Origin: Kribbella sp. VKM Ac-2569
GTDB lineage: Bacteria; Actinomycetota; Actinomycetes; Propionibacteriales; Kribbellaceae
Assembly: GCF_004216905.1 (NCBI RefSeq)
Contig: NZ_SGXJ01000008.1
Location: 166,211 to 230,210 of the forward strand
DNA: 64,000 bases
Direction: 5' to 3'
The notes below the pieces were generated by a model. The model was given only the letters and a program-made list of their open reading frames with translations, searched no databases and was not told the origin of the DNA. Made by a program: the position numbers and the translations under genes. Positions 26,855 to 35,297 of this stretch are shown one piece after another (within the stretch, counting starts at the first letter, position 1; every line of letters starts with the position of its first letter).

Positions 26855-28453
26855 GTGCCGAGCACCCGCCCCAACATCGTGTTGATCATGGTCGACGACA
26901 TGGGCTACTCAGACCTCGGCTGCTACGGCGGTGAGATCGACACACCTAACCTGGATGCGCTGGCGGCCGGTGGTGTTCGGATGTCGCAGTTCTACAACAC
27001 CGCGCGCTGCTCTCCCGCACGCGCATCACTGCTCACCGGGCTCCATCCGCATCAGACCGGCATCGGCGTACTGGTCGAAGACGACCGACCGCTGGGCTAT
27101 CCGGGCACGATCAACGACCGGTGTGCCACGATGGCAGAGGTGCTGGGCGCGGCCGGGTACACGACGGCCATCCGCGGCAAGTGGCACCTCACCGGGAGCC
27201 TGCACTCGCCGGACGGGCATTGGCCGACCCAGCGCGGCTTCGACTCGTTCTGGGGGATCATCGCCGGCGCAGCCAGCTACTACGATCCGGCGACGCTGAC
27301 GTGCGGCACCGAGCCGGTCGGGGAGTTGCCCGAGGACTTCTACCTCACCGACGAGCTCGGCCGACGCGCTGCCGCGTTCGTCACCGAACACTCCCAGGCC
27401 AGCACCGATCCCTTCTTCCTCTACCTGCCGTTCAATGCGCCGCACTGGCCGTTGCACGCGCCGCCGGAGGCGGTCGCTCGCACCCGCGGCCGGTACCGCG
27501 AGGGCTGGGACGTCCTGCGGCAGCGGCGATACCGGCGACAGATCGAGTCCGGGCTGATCGACGGCAGTTGGCCGCTCAGCGAGCGGGACGCCGAGGTGGT
27601 GCCGTGGGCGGAGACCGCTGACACCGACTGGCAGGAGCGGCGGATGGAGGTGTACGCCGCACAGGTCGAGCTGATGGATGCCGCAGTGGGCACCCTGGTC
27701 GAGGCACTGACCCGGACCGGTCAGCTGGACGACACAGTGATCATGTTCCTGTCCGACAACGGCGGCTGTGCGGAGGAGATCCCGACTGGCTGGGTGGATG
27801 AGCTGTCACGTCGCCCCATCCACACCCCAGCCCGGACGCGCGACGGGCGTCGGGTACGGCGTGGCAACGACACCACTGTCACGCCTGGTGGCCCTGAGAC
27901 GTTCGCGTCGTACGGCAAGCCTTGGGCGAACCTGTCCAACACCCCGTTCCGGGAGTACAAGCACTGGGTGCACGAGGGCGGTATCGCGACTCCGATGATC
28001 GTGCACTGGCCCGGTGGCGAGCTGCACTGCGGTACCGATCATGATCCGCATCAGCTGCCAGACGTACTGGCGACCGTACTCGAGATCACCGGGGCCAGTT
28101 ATCCCCGCGATGTGCTGCCACTCGAAGGGCGGAGCATGCTGGACTCGTGGCGGGGTACGCCGACGCCGGAGCACCCGCTGTACTTCGAGCACGAGGGGAA
28201 CGCCGCCGTCCGGATCGGCGCGTGGAAGCTCGTCCGCAGGTACCCGGGAGACTGGGAGTTGTACGACCTGGCCTCGGACCGCACCGAGCTGACGGATCTG
28301 AGTGCGGACCATCCGGATCGGGTACAGGCGATGTCGGCACAGTGGCAGGAGTGGGCCGATCGCTGCGATGTGCTGCCCCGCGAGCAGGTGCTCCGGGCGA
28401 CCGGCGAAGGGTTCGGCCACGTCAGCGACGTACAGGTTTCCAGCTGGCGGTGA
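26855..28453 (+). CDS. arylsulfatase (FGly-type)
   Basis: 532 residues from GTG 26855, which has an appropriately spaced GGAGG upstream. Sulfatase motifs: NIVLIMVDDMGYSDLGCYGG (metal-binding DD) and C-S-P-A-R beginning at Cys52, the cysteine oxidised to formylglycine. These are followed by the TGLHPHQTG stretch, GKWHL, and FLSDNGG with its metal-binding DN. No signal peptide is visible, so the enzyme may be cytoplasmic. No maturase is seen in this window. Pairing with the preceding dehydrogenase suggests catabolism of a sulfated sugar; the actual substrate is unknown. Confidence 0.92.
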   Translation: MPSTRPNIVLIMVDDMGYSDLGCYGGEIDTPNLDALAAGGVRMSQFYNTARCSPARASLLTGLHPHQTGIGVLVEDDRPLGYPGTINDRCATMAEVLGAAGYTTAIRGKWHLTGSLHSPDGHWPTQRGFDSFWGIIAGAASYYDPATLTCGTEPVGELPEDFYLTDELGRRAAAFVTEHSQASTDPFFLYLPFNAPHWPLHAPPEAVARTRGRYREGWDVLRQRRYRRQIESGLIDGSWPLSERDAEVVPWAETADTDWQERRMEVYAAQVELMDAAVGTLVEALTRTGQLDDTVIMFLSDNGGCAEEIPTGWVDELSRRPIHTPARTRDGRRVRRGNDTTVTPGGPETFASYGKPWANLSNTPFREYKHWVHEGGIATPMIVHWPGGELHCGTDHDPHQLPDVLATVLEITGASYPRDVLPLEGRSMLDSWRGTPTPEHPLYFEHEGNAAVRIGAWKLVRRYPGDWELYDLASDRTELTDLSADHPDRVQAMSAQWQEWADRCDVLPREQVLRATGEGFGHVSDVQVSSWR

Positions 28454-28481
28454 GCTTCTGCGTCGGACCGCAGCGCCGGGG

Positions 28482-29027
28482 TTAGTTGCTCTCAGCAAAG
28501 GAATCGCGGCGAGCGGTTCCGCGGTTCAGAGCCAGATGCCCGCCGAGGAAGCCGGCACCGGCTATGACCAGGTTCCCTGCCAGGGCAAGCTTCGTGCCGG
28601 TCCGGTGCTTGCCGCGCAGACGTGCGACGACCGAGCTGGCGAAGAGGACTATCGCAGTGTCGGCGCCGAGCGCGTGGATCGCGCCGATCCGGCGTTCGGC
28701 GCCCGACAGGTCGGCCCAGTCGGCGGCGCCTGCGATCGCCGTCGGCACGGACGCCAGTACGCCGAACCCGGCGAGGAGCCCCGCACCGCGACGCGACTGG
28801 GATCCACCGGCCAGGTCGAGGAGGGTGGTGCCGAGCCAGCACCCGGTGGTCACGTCGGTGAGCGAGGGATGGATCGAATGACCGAGTACGTCGGTGTGCA
28901 ACGGACTGCGGCGTACCCAGTCGATCAACGGCGCATAAGCCAGCTCCTGAGCACGGGCCACGCGCTCAGAGAGCGAGCTTTCACCGACCGCGCGAGCAAC
29001 GCGCTGCGGCAACGGTCTCGACGCCAT
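28482..29027 (-). CDS. DUF2231-type membrane protein
   Basis: 181 residues. After an amphipathic N-terminus comes LGHSIHPSLTDV (HPxLTD-like, characteristic of DUF2231), then about four hydrophobic segments including GAGLLAGFGVLASVPTAIAGAADW. Actinobacterial relatives often carry a Rieske iron-sulfur domain after this region; this one ends at residue 181 without one. Function is not known beyond a membrane, possibly redox-linked, role. Confidence 0.75.
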   Translation of the reverse strand: MASRPLPQRVARAVGESSLSERVARAQELAYAPLIDWVRRSPLHTDVLGHSIHPSLTDVTTGCWLGTTLLDLAGGSQSRRGAGLLAGFGVLASVPTAIAGAADWADLSGAERRIGAIHALGADTAIVLFASSVVARLRGKHRTGTKLALAGNLVIAGAGFLGGHLALNRGTARRDSFAESN

Positions 29028-29106
29028 CCTCTGAAGATACGCTCAAGTCCAGCGCAGGGGCAGTGTTGTTCCGGGTGTTGGGGCGGTTGGGGAACGAGCT
29101 TCCCGC

Positions 29107-29700
29107 TCAGTTGGGCCAGGTGGGGTTGCGGCCGAGGTGGGCGACGATGTGGTCGAGGGTGTTCTCGCCGGACCACGGTACGTCGGGCGCGAACGGCGCA
29201 CCCGGGGTGAGGCGGACCTCGCCCGTGGGCACGACCTGGGCCACGTCCTGCGCCGCCTCGAGCGTGGCAGGGGCGAAGGTCACCGCCGTACCGAGCGACT
29301 TGGCGACGTCCCAGCTGTGGACCACGTAGTCGATGAAATGGAAGCTGATCGCCTGGGCGCCAGGGAACGCGGCGTCCGGCCCGAACTCGGCGAGCGTGAA
29401 CGTCCGCTCCGCGACACCCGGCTGCGCGAACGCGTCCAGGACATGCTCGGCGGATTCGACGTACGCCTTCACCGGGTCGTCGCCGAGATCGCGGACCTTC
29501 CAGATCGCCGGGTCGGACTCGCCGCGAGAGGCAGCCGCGAAGCCGTAGTGCTGGGTGGCCATGTGGGCGAGCAGCCCGTACAGGGTCCAGGCGCGACACG
29601 GGGTCGGCTTGGACAGGTCGTCAGTGGTCGCGGACGAGACGAGCTCGATGCTGGCCCGGACGGCTTCGGCGTCGAGCTGAACGTAATCAATAGTAGGCAT
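29107..29700 (-). CDS. TIGR03086-type metal-binding (mycothiol maleylpyruvate isomerase-like) protein
   Basis: 197 residues from ATG 29700. The N-terminal TPCRAWTLYGLLAHMATQHYGF matches the TPC-x-W-x5-LLxH motif of the mycothiol-dependent maleylpyruvate isomerase-like fold, and the C-terminus has TLDHIVAHLGRNP. The histidines would bind a metal. Substrate unknown. It is divergent from a MarR regulator 52 bases away, which suggests the regulator controls it. Confidence 0.85.
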   Translation of the reverse strand: MPTIDYVQLDAEAVRASIELVSSATTDDLSKPTPCRAWTLYGLLAHMATQHYGFAAASRGESDPAIWKVRDLGDDPVKAYVESAEHVLDAFAQPGVAERTFTLAEFGPDAAFPGAQAISFHFIDYVVHSWDVAKSLGTAVTFAPATLEAAQDVAQVVPTGEVRLTPGAPFAPDVPWSGENTLDHIVAHLGRNPTWPN

Positions 29701-29752
29701 GGGCTTATCGTAAGCGCCAGCATATGATTGCGCCAGTGCTACCTTTCCGGGC

Positions 29753-30172
29753 ATGGCAACGGAGCGCCCCGACCTCGCCGCGATGCTGTATCCGCTGGTG
29801 CGGGAACTGATCGCGCTCGAACTGCCCGTGCTCGCCGCGCACGAGGTCTCGATGTGGGGCTACTCGGTGCTCACCGCGCTCGACGACACCCCGGTCCGGA
29901 CCCAGGCCGCGCTCGCCGAGGCGATCGGTGCGGACAAGTCCCGCATCATCGGCACCCTCGACGAACTCCAGCGGGCCGGGCTGATCGAGCGCACCCCGGA
30001 CCCCGCCGACCGCCGCGTCCGCCTGCTCTCGATCACACCCCAGGGCCGCAAGGTACGCCGTACCGTCCGCAAGGAAATCCAGGCGCAGGAGGAACAAGTC
30101 CTCACCACGCTCGCACCGGCGGACCGCAAGACCTTCCTCCGCATCCTGCAAGAACTGCACGGTTCACGCTGA
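29753..30172 (+). CDS. MarR-family transcriptional regulator
   Basis: 139 residues with a winged helix: recognition region RTQAALAEAIGADKSRIIGTLDELQRAGLI and wing RTPDPADRRVRLLSITPQG, both diagnostic for MarR. It sits divergently from the TIGR03086-type gene. In the 52-base gap, the 7-mer GCGCCAG occurs twice in direct orientation, starting at 29714 and 29730. That is 16 bases apart and could form an operator, but it is not a palindrome, so this is weak. Confidence 0.88.
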   Translation: MATERPDLAAMLYPLVRELIALELPVLAAHEVSMWGYSVLTALDDTPVRTQAALAEAIGADKSRIIGTLDELQRAGLIERTPDPADRRVRLLSITPQGRKVRRTVRKEIQAQEEQVLTTLAPADRKTFLRILQELHGSR

Positions 30173-30235
30173 CGGTGGAGGCCGATCCCTCGCGCGGGTG
30201 ATCCGAGCGCGACCGAGGCTCCACAGACTGGCCTT

Positions 30236-31063
30236 ATGAGGCGAGCGGTTGTGGTGTGGGCGGTTGCGTACGGCGGTCTGCGGATCTGGTTCGCGACCGG
30301 TCACGCACCCGAGTGGAAGCTGCCCGGAGACGATCTGCTGATCCCGAACTGGGTCTCGGTGATCGGCTGTCTGGTCACCGCCCTCGCCGTGATCCGGATC
30401 CGGCCGCGGTTGCTCTGGGCGCTCGCCGCGGGCTGGCTCGCCGCGGCCGGGTTCATCCTGCTCGACCTGGTCGCCACCGTCCTGCCAGGCCTCGGCATCC
30501 CGATCGACGTACCCGGGATGCTCAGCCGACTCGGCGCGGTCGCCGGCACCGTACTGCTCGGCCGCCTCGCCAATTCCCATCAGCCCGAAGCCAAGCCCTG
30601 GCCGCCGTGGGTCTCAACCGCGGGCGCGTGCCTCGCGGCCGTCGGGTGCTTGACCAGGCTGGCGGCGCAGGCAGCCGTCGGTTTCGAGAAGGTGCCGTAC
30701 GGCGGCAACCTGTCGATCGTCCTGTTCGAAGGCGGCTTCGTCCTCGCGGGAACGGTCCTCCCGTTCCTCCTCGTGCACCGCATCGGCCGGTACTTCCCGC
30801 GCTGGCTCCTGCTGCTCCCCGGCTACACGATCGGCGCCGGCATCACGGCGTACTTCACCGTCGGGCTGCTCCAGATGATCGTGAACGTGGTCCAGGGCGA
30901 GCCCGCGTACGACGATGTCGGCCTCCCGGAAAGCTTCTTCTGGGTCGCGGTCCCGGCGTACGTCGTCTGGGGCGCCGGTCTGACCGTCGCGGCCCGGGGG
31001 TACCAATTCGCCACCCGAAAGGCAACCGATTCGGAATGTGATCTTCAAATCACTCAGCGTTGA
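30236..31063 (+). CDS. multi-pass membrane protein of unknown function
   Basis: 275 residues with about seven hydrophobic helices, beginning AVVVWAVAYGGLRIWFATGH. It continues through WVSVIGCLVTALAVI, LLWALAAGWLAAAGFILLDLVATVL and a C-terminal FFWVAVPAYVVWGAGLTVAA. There is no enzymatic motif and I do not recognise the family. Its stop codon overlaps a predicted ECF promoter for the next operon. Confidence 0.65.
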   Translation: MRRAVVVWAVAYGGLRIWFATGHAPEWKLPGDDLLIPNWVSVIGCLVTALAVIRIRPRLLWALAAGWLAAAGFILLDLVATVLPGLGIPIDVPGMLSRLGAVAGTVLLGRLANSHQPEAKPWPPWVSTAGACLAAVGCLTRLAAQAAVGFEKVPYGGNLSIVLFEGGFVLAGTVLPFLLVHRIGRYFPRWLLLLPGYTIGAGITAYFTVGLLQMIVNVVQGEPAYDDVGLPESFFWVAVPAYVVWGAGLTVAARGYQFATRKATDSECDLQITQR

Positions 31064-31086
31064 ACCAAGTAGAGCGTTCAATCGTT
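31061..31086 (+). promoter_or_regulatory. candidate ECF sigma-factor promoter for the doxX-sigma-antisigma operon
   Basis: TGAACC (31061-31066), a 16-base spacer, then CGTT (31083-31086) fits the AAC...CGTT architecture of many actinobacterial ECF promoters. It is 45 bases upstream of GTG 31132. Autoregulation by the sigma factor encoded in the operon is inferred. Confidence 0.5.
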
Positions 31087-31131
31087 CGAACCAGGCACAA
31101 GACCCATCCACACCGCGAGGAGTGAGGCCCT

Positions 31132-31536
31132 GTGCAGGTGCTCGAGCGTTTTCAAAAAGAAGTGATCGCCGTCTTCCGGATCGTCGTCGGGTTCCTGTTC
31201 GCCACCCACGGCGCGGCCGCGCTGTTCGGCGTCCTCGGGACCGAACAGGTCAGCGCGTTCGTCTGGCCGTCCTGGTGGGCGTCGTTGATCCAGACGGTCG
31301 GCGGTGCGCTGGTGATGATCGGGCTCGGCACCCGGTACGCCGCGCTGCTGTGCTCCGGATCGATGGCCTACGCGTATTTCAGCGTGCACCAGGCGGGTGC
31401 TTTGCTGCCCGTGCAGAATGGTGGCGAGAAGGCGGCCTTGTTCTGCTTCGCCTTCCTGCTGATCGCTTTCCTGGGCAACGGCGCCTGGTCGGTGCAGCGG
31501 GCCGCGAGAACACCGGTGCAGGCAGCGACCAAGTAA
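31132..31536 (+). CDS. DoxX-family membrane protein
   Basis: 134 residues with four transmembrane segments and the DoxX pattern RIVVGFLFATHGAAALFGV and GGALVMIGLGTRYAALLCSGSMAYAYF. DoxX proteins form membrane oxidoreductase complexes and are linked to redox or thiol stress in actinobacteria. Start GTG 31132 follows GAGGAG. It is the first gene of an apparent operon with an ECF sigma factor and its anti-sigma factor, so it may be part of the stress response that they control. Confidence 0.87.
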   Translation: MQVLERFQKEVIAVFRIVVGFLFATHGAAALFGVLGTEQVSAFVWPSWWASLIQTVGGALVMIGLGTRYAALLCSGSMAYAYFSVHQAGALLPVQNGGEKAALFCFAFLLIAFLGNGAWSVQRAARTPVQAATK

Positions 31537-31576
31537 CCCGATGTCAGACCCGCAGTCCCACAGAGCAGGAGCGCCG

Positions 31577-32086
31577 ATGGCCGACGACCGGGCGACGCTA
31601 CTGCGTGAGCTGCACGATGTGCACGCTCCTGCGCTGTGGCGGTTCGTCGTCCGGCTGACCGGCGACGACCGGCTGGCGGAGGACGTGGTCCAGGAGACCC
31701 TGCTGCGGGCCTGGCGGCGGCCGAACATCTTGGCCGAGGACGAGGCGGGGGCGCGGGCGTGGTTGTTCACGGTGGCGCGCAACCTCGTCATCGACGACCG
31801 GCGCAGCGCCCGGGTCAGCCGGGAGGTCGCCAGCGACGACCTCCCGGAGAACCCGAGCGCCGACCACGCGAACGCCGTACTGGATGCGTGGCTGGTAGCT
31901 GAGTCGCTGGCTCAGCTGTCGGAGGAACATCGGCAGGTGATCGTTCGTGCGTACTACGGACGCCGTACGGTCACCGACATCGCCGAGGAGCTGGACATCC
32001 CGTCGGGCACCGTGAAATCGCGGCTGCACTACGGGCTGCGGGCGTTGAAGCTCGCGCTGCAGGAGAAGGGGGTGACGAGCCAGTGA
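31577..32086 (+). CDS. ECF sigma factor (sigma-70 family)
   Basis: 169 residues. Sigma region 2 is seen in LAEDVVQETLLRAWRRPN...ARAWLFTVARNLVIDDRRS, and region 4 in LSEEHRQVIVRAYYGRRTVTDIAEELDIPSGTVKSRLHYGLRALK. ATG 31577 is favoured over ATG 31541 because AGGAG lies 7 bases before it. Its stop overlaps the GTG of the anti-sigma gene (GTGA, 32083-32086), the usual coupling for such pairs. It should direct transcription from AAC/CGTT-type promoters, including the one at 31061. Confidence 0.93.
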   Translation: MADDRATLLRELHDVHAPALWRFVVRLTGDDRLAEDVVQETLLRAWRRPNILAEDEAGARAWLFTVARNLVIDDRRSARVSREVASDDLPENPSADHANAVLDAWLVAESLAQLSEEHRQVIVRAYYGRRTVTDIAEELDIPSGTVKSRLHYGLRALKLALQEKGVTSQ

Positions 32087-32745
32087 GCGACCCGTACCGG
32101 GAATGGGACGCGGCCTACCTGCTCGGCGCGCTGTCGGCGAAGGACCGGCGCGTGTACGAGGAGCATCTGCACACCTGTGAGGAGTGCTCGGCCGGCGTTG
32201 CGTCGCTGGCCGGCATCCCCGGGGTGCTGGCGGCCTTGCCGGCCGACCGGGCGCTGGCCACCATCACGGCGGATCCGCCGAATCTGCTGCCCGGTCTGGT
32301 CCGGAACGTCCAGCGCGACCGGCGCAGGCAGCGGATCCGGTTCGGCGCGCTGACGACCGGGATCGCCGTCGCGGCCGCTGTCATCGGTGCGCTGATCATC
32401 GTCCCGCTGACCCGCGACGAGCCGAAGGGCGACTACGTCGTACTCGCCCAGACGGTGTCCAGCAAGCTGTCCGCGGACGCCCGGTTGGTGCCGGAGCCGT
32501 GGGGTACGACGATCGAGATCAGCTGCCGGTACGACGAACTCGCGACGCCGAGCGAGCGCGCCCGCGGGTACGAGTTGTACGTAACGGACACGTCCGGAAA
32601 GGTCGAGCTGATCGCCAGCTGGACGTCCTCGCCCGGGACGACGGTGAAGCCGGCGGCAACTACCAAGCTGCAGCGCAGCGAGATCAAGGCCCTGGACATC
32701 CGCAGCTCGGAAACCGGACGCGTGCTGCTGGCTGTTCGTTTCTGA
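32083..32745 (+). CDS. zinc-binding membrane anti-sigma factor
   Basis: 220 residues. An N-terminal ZAS motif H-x3-C-x2-C (HLHTCEEC) near residue 27 would bind zinc and hold the sigma factor inactive. One transmembrane helix (FGALTTGIAVAAAVIGALIIVPL) lies near residues 87-109, followed by an extracytoplasmic domain with SGKVELIASWTSSPGT. The layout is that of RskA/RslA-type anti-sigma factors. Release of the sigma by oxidation of the ZAS cysteines or by proteolysis is known for the family and inferred here. Confidence 0.9.
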   Translation: MSDPYREWDAAYLLGALSAKDRRVYEEHLHTCEECSAGVASLAGIPGVLAALPADRALATITADPPNLLPGLVRNVQRDRRRQRIRFGALTTGIAVAAAVIGALIIVPLTRDEPKGDYVVLAQTVSSKLSADARLVPEPWGTTIEISCRYDELATPSERARGYELYVTDTSGKVELIASWTSSPGTTVKPAATTKLQRSEIKALDIRSSETGRVLLAVRF

Positions 32746-32868
32746 GCGTGCATGACCGTAGCCCGTCGGGGCACCTGGGAAGCACGAGCGGCGGTCGCTC
32801 GAGAGGCCGCCGATCCAGGCCCCGGTGTTCAGGGACGTGCACCGGGGTCGCCGTACGTCGTGACCAGG

Positions 32869-32897
32869 TTGCAAGAAAATTCTGGCGATTCTGTAAC
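32869..32897 (+). promoter_or_regulatory. sigma-70-like promoter in a gene-free interval
   Basis: TTGCAA (32869-32874), a 17-base spacer and TGTAAC (32892-32897) make a reasonable housekeeping promoter. No gene follows on this strand; the next features are two hairpins. A short transcript of about 150 bases ending at 33060 would result. The 32746-33076 interval holds nothing else I can identify. Confidence 0.4.
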
Positions 32898-32941
32898 ACT
32901 CGGGCCGTCACCGGCGATACACCGTGTGTAACGCCACTGAG

Positions 32942-32984
32942 GATCCCGTCCCAGGCCGACCGCCCGAAGGGTCTGGGACGGGGT
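32942..32984 (+). other. stem-loop with long loop upstream of the main terminator
   Basis: The 5' arm (CCCGTCCCAG, from 32945) pairs with CTGGGACGGG (32973-32982) around an 18-base loop. It lies between the candidate promoter and the strong terminator, so it is either a first terminator or a structured part of a small RNA. Confidence 0.5.
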
Positions 32985-33020
32985 TCTCGATGCTTCTGAG
33001 GCGCCCAAGCAGCGTTACGA

Positions 33021-33060
33021 ACGAAGGCCCCCGGTGACTCATCACCCCGGGGGCCTTCGT
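33021..33060. terminator. strong bidirectional terminator hairpin
   Basis: ACGAAGGCCCCCGG and CCGGGGGCCTTCGT are perfect 14-base arms around a 12-base loop. It lies between the sigma/anti-sigma operon (plus) and the convergent small gene at 33077-33316 (minus), so it can serve both. Confidence 0.85.
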
Positions 33061-33076
33061 ACTGCGCGTTCCCTCC

Positions 33077-33316
33077 CTAGGACGCTTGTTCAGTCGGGCC
33101 GTTCGACTCCGGGAGAGCGATCCGGTCCGCCGGTAGGCGTTCCGTCCGCTCGTTGCCGTCGTCGCCCTCGTACTGCACCAGAGCGGTCCATCCCGATTCC
33201 TCATGGTCGCGGCCGATCAGCCAGCCGCGACGCCACTTGCCATCCGCGAGGACGACAACATGGCTGGGCAGAGGGAGTCGGGACACCAGATCGGTGCCGG
33301 GCTCGAACTCAGTCAT
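33077..33316 (-). CDS. small conserved hypothetical protein, 79 aa
   Basis: The frame reads MTEFEPGTDLVSRLPLPSHVVVLADGKWRRGWLIGRDHEESGWTALVQYEGDD and continues to an acidic tail. The pattern suggests a small beta-barrel (Tudor/SH3-like: KWRRGWLIGR...GWTALVQY). I do not recognise a named family. It is terminated by the hairpin at 33021-33060 and stands alone. It is well placed and has good codon usage, so it is probably a real gene. Confidence 0.6.
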   Translation of the reverse strand: MTEFEPGTDLVSRLPLPSHVVVLADGKWRRGWLIGRDHEESGWTALVQYEGDDGNERTERLPADRIALPESNGPTEQAS

Positions 33317-33369
33317 GGCCGAAGGCTAGGTGGTTTCGGAGCCGAGCGCCTCCCGGACGCGTGTTACTT

Positions 33370-34080
33370 CTATGTTTCACGCGGGCCGGGCTGCAATTCT
33401 CTGACAACTCTCACCGGCAAACCGAACGCTTGAACCGAACCCGACACCTTCAACGCGCGACCGCCCGGGATGTGCGTCACCCAGTCGTTCCGCAGCGCGT
33501 GCCTGCACAACGCGGCCCCGACCGCGCCGGCGAGATGCGGCCGGCGTTCGGTCACGTCCAGACACGATCTGATGGCCGGCCGACCGCGTCGTACGTCGAC
33601 CTCGATGCCGAGATCTTCCAACCAGGCTTGGCCTTCCGGCGTCAACGCGATCCCGTCCGACCAGTCGATCAGGCCACGCTCCGTCATCGCGTCGGCGAGC
33701 GCGACGCCGAGCTTGCCGGCGAGGTGGTCGTAGCAGGTGCGCGCCCGCGCGAACGCGTCCCGCTTGCTCACGGCGGCCAAACTGTTCGCGACTTCTTCAC
33801 GACGCGGTGTCAACGCGGCAAGACCTTCAAGTAACTCGGCCGTATCCGGTCCGGCGAGCTTCACGTACCGGTGCCGCCCCTGCCGCACCTCGGTCAGCAA
33901 CCCGCCGCTGACCAGTTGATTCAGGTGTTCGCTGATTGTCGGCCGCGAAACTTTCGCCAACCTGGCCAACTCACTGGCAGTCCACGCCCGCCCGTCGAGC
34001 AACGCCAGACAAACAGTCGCCCGAGTCCCATCGGCCAACATCCGAGCCCACCCCGCCAACTCCTCACCTTCGGCCGTCAT
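33370..34080 (-). CDS. ArsR-family (winged-helix) transcriptional regulator
   Basis: 236 residues. The N-terminal HTH reads GTRATVCLALLDGRAWTASELARLAKVSRPTISEHLNQLVSGGLLTEVRQGRHRYVKL, a clear ArsR-type winged helix. The C-terminal 130 residues include cysteines in RARTCYDHL, AIRSCLDV and GAALCRHAL, which could sense a metal or oxidant but do not match a known site. It is divergent from the flavin-reductase-like gene at 34147, 66 bases away, its likely target. Confidence 0.85.
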   Translation of the reverse strand: MTAEGEELAGWARMLADGTRATVCLALLDGRAWTASELARLAKVSRPTISEHLNQLVSGGLLTEVRQGRHRYVKLAGPDTAELLEGLAALTPRREEVANSLAAVSKRDAFARARTCYDHLAGKLGVALADAMTERGLIDWSDGIALTPEGQAWLEDLGIEVDVRRGRPAIRSCLDVTERRPHLAGAVGAALCRHALRNDWVTHIPGGRALKVSGSVQAFGLPVRVVRELQPGPRET

Positions 34081-34146
34081 ACCCCCATCATCCCGCCCCC
34101 ACAGTTAGGCGAGTGCCGAACGGTCTCGTGTCTAGCGTCGGTTCAC

Positions 34147-34749
34147 GTGACTCATCTGACGATCGAACCTTCCATCCTGTACGTCGGCACCCCGGTCGCA
34201 CTGCTCGCGACCGTGAACGAGGACGGCACCGTCAACCTCGCCCCGATGTCGTCGGCCTGGGCGCTCGGCGACGTTGTGGTGCTTGGGGTCGGTATCTCGG
34301 GACAGACTGCGATTAACCTGGGTGCGAGGCCGGAGGTAGTGATCAACTATCCGTCACCCGAGCAGTGGAAAGCCGTCGAACGCCTGGCCCCGTTGACTGC
34401 CGCCCACCCAGTCCCGTCCCACAAACAGGACCGCTTTCGCCACGAACGCGCCAAGTTCACCGCATCCGGCCTGACTCCAGTCCCCTCCGAACTCGTCACC
34501 CCACCCCGAGTAGCCGAATGCCAACTCCAGTTCGAGGCCACAGTCGTACACTCAGAGCTAGATGCCAAAGGCAACTTCCTGATCGCCCAAGCCCGGGTCG
34601 TCCGAGTACACGCCGCCCAAGAGATCGTCGTACCAGGAACATCGCACGTCGACCCAGCCGCCTGGTCACCCCTCATCTACAACTTCCGCCACTACTACGG
34701 CCTAGGCCCCGAACTAGGAGAGTCCTTCCGCACCGAAACCCCAAGGTAG
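34147..34749 (+). CDS. flavin reductase-like (FMN-binding split barrel) protein
   Basis: 200 residues from GTG 34147. The split-barrel start is PSILYVGTPVALLATVNEDGTVNLAPMSSAWALGDVVVLGVG, as in flavin reductases and PNPOx-like proteins, followed by TAINLGARPEVVINYP. These bind FMN and reduce flavins or small electron acceptors. It has the divergent ArsR gene as neighbour and is the probable regulated target. The downstream 57 bases hold no feature. Confidence 0.8.
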   Translation: MTHLTIEPSILYVGTPVALLATVNEDGTVNLAPMSSAWALGDVVVLGVGISGQTAINLGARPEVVINYPSPEQWKAVERLAPLTAAHPVPSHKQDRFRHERAKFTASGLTPVPSELVTPPRVAECQLQFEATVVHSELDAKGNFLIAQARVVRVHAAQEIVVPGTSHVDPAAWSPLIYNFRHYYGLGPELGESFRTETPR

Positions 34750-34806
34750 GCGGCTGGGTGCGTACGCCACTCTCGGCGAGCGGTTGGAGCCTTCTTCCTG
34801 GTCGGA

Positions 34807-35064
34807 TTACTGAGCGGTTTTCCGGCGCAGCCAAGTGACTGCGGCGAATCCGGCTCCGGTGACGGCGATCCCGCCGACTGTTCCGGCGCCGATCTGCGCC
34901 AGATCCAGGTTGAGGCCACTGTCTGCGGGGCGGGTCGATGGTGCGTTCGCACCGGATTCAGGTTTCGTGATTGCGCTGGCCGGCGCGGTGATGGCCAGCG
35001 GGAGGCCGGCGATGCCGATCGTGGCGGCAATGGCGGCGATTCTGGTGATGGTCTTGACGGCCAT
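34807..35064 (-). CDS. small exported, membrane-anchored protein, 85 aa
   Basis: ATG 35064 has GAGGAG 9 bases upstream. A typical Sec signal peptide (KTITRIAAIAATIGIAGLPLAITAPASA) is followed by a short Ser/Pro/Asn-rich linker, a hydrophobic segment (IGAGTVGGIAVTGAGFAAVTW) and a basic end LRRK. That is the layout of a short surface protein with a C-terminal membrane anchor, as in small actinobacterial surface proteins. There is no enzymatic motif. The longer ATG at 35130 was rejected because it lacks the ribosome binding site. Confidence 0.65.
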   Translation of the reverse strand: MAVKTITRIAAIAATIGIAGLPLAITAPASAITKPESGANAPSTRPADSGLNLDLAQIGAGTVGGIAVTGAGFAAVTWLRRKTAQ

Positions 35065-35297
35065 GGGAATTTGCTCCTCAGTTAGTTGGACTTGCCAATG
35101 ACTGTCCGAGATGAGGAGGGCCGCCGACATCGGGCATCCGCGCGCAAATCTGCCGTCGTTCGCCTTATGCCGCTGTCATTTGGAGCGGCAGCGCCTTAGT
35201 TGCAGTCGCGTGCGCCAAGTCGGGCTGCGGCGCCGGAGGTGAGATCGGAGGGTGAGGGCTCGCTGGCCACAGTACGAACGGGGGCGCATCATGGGGT

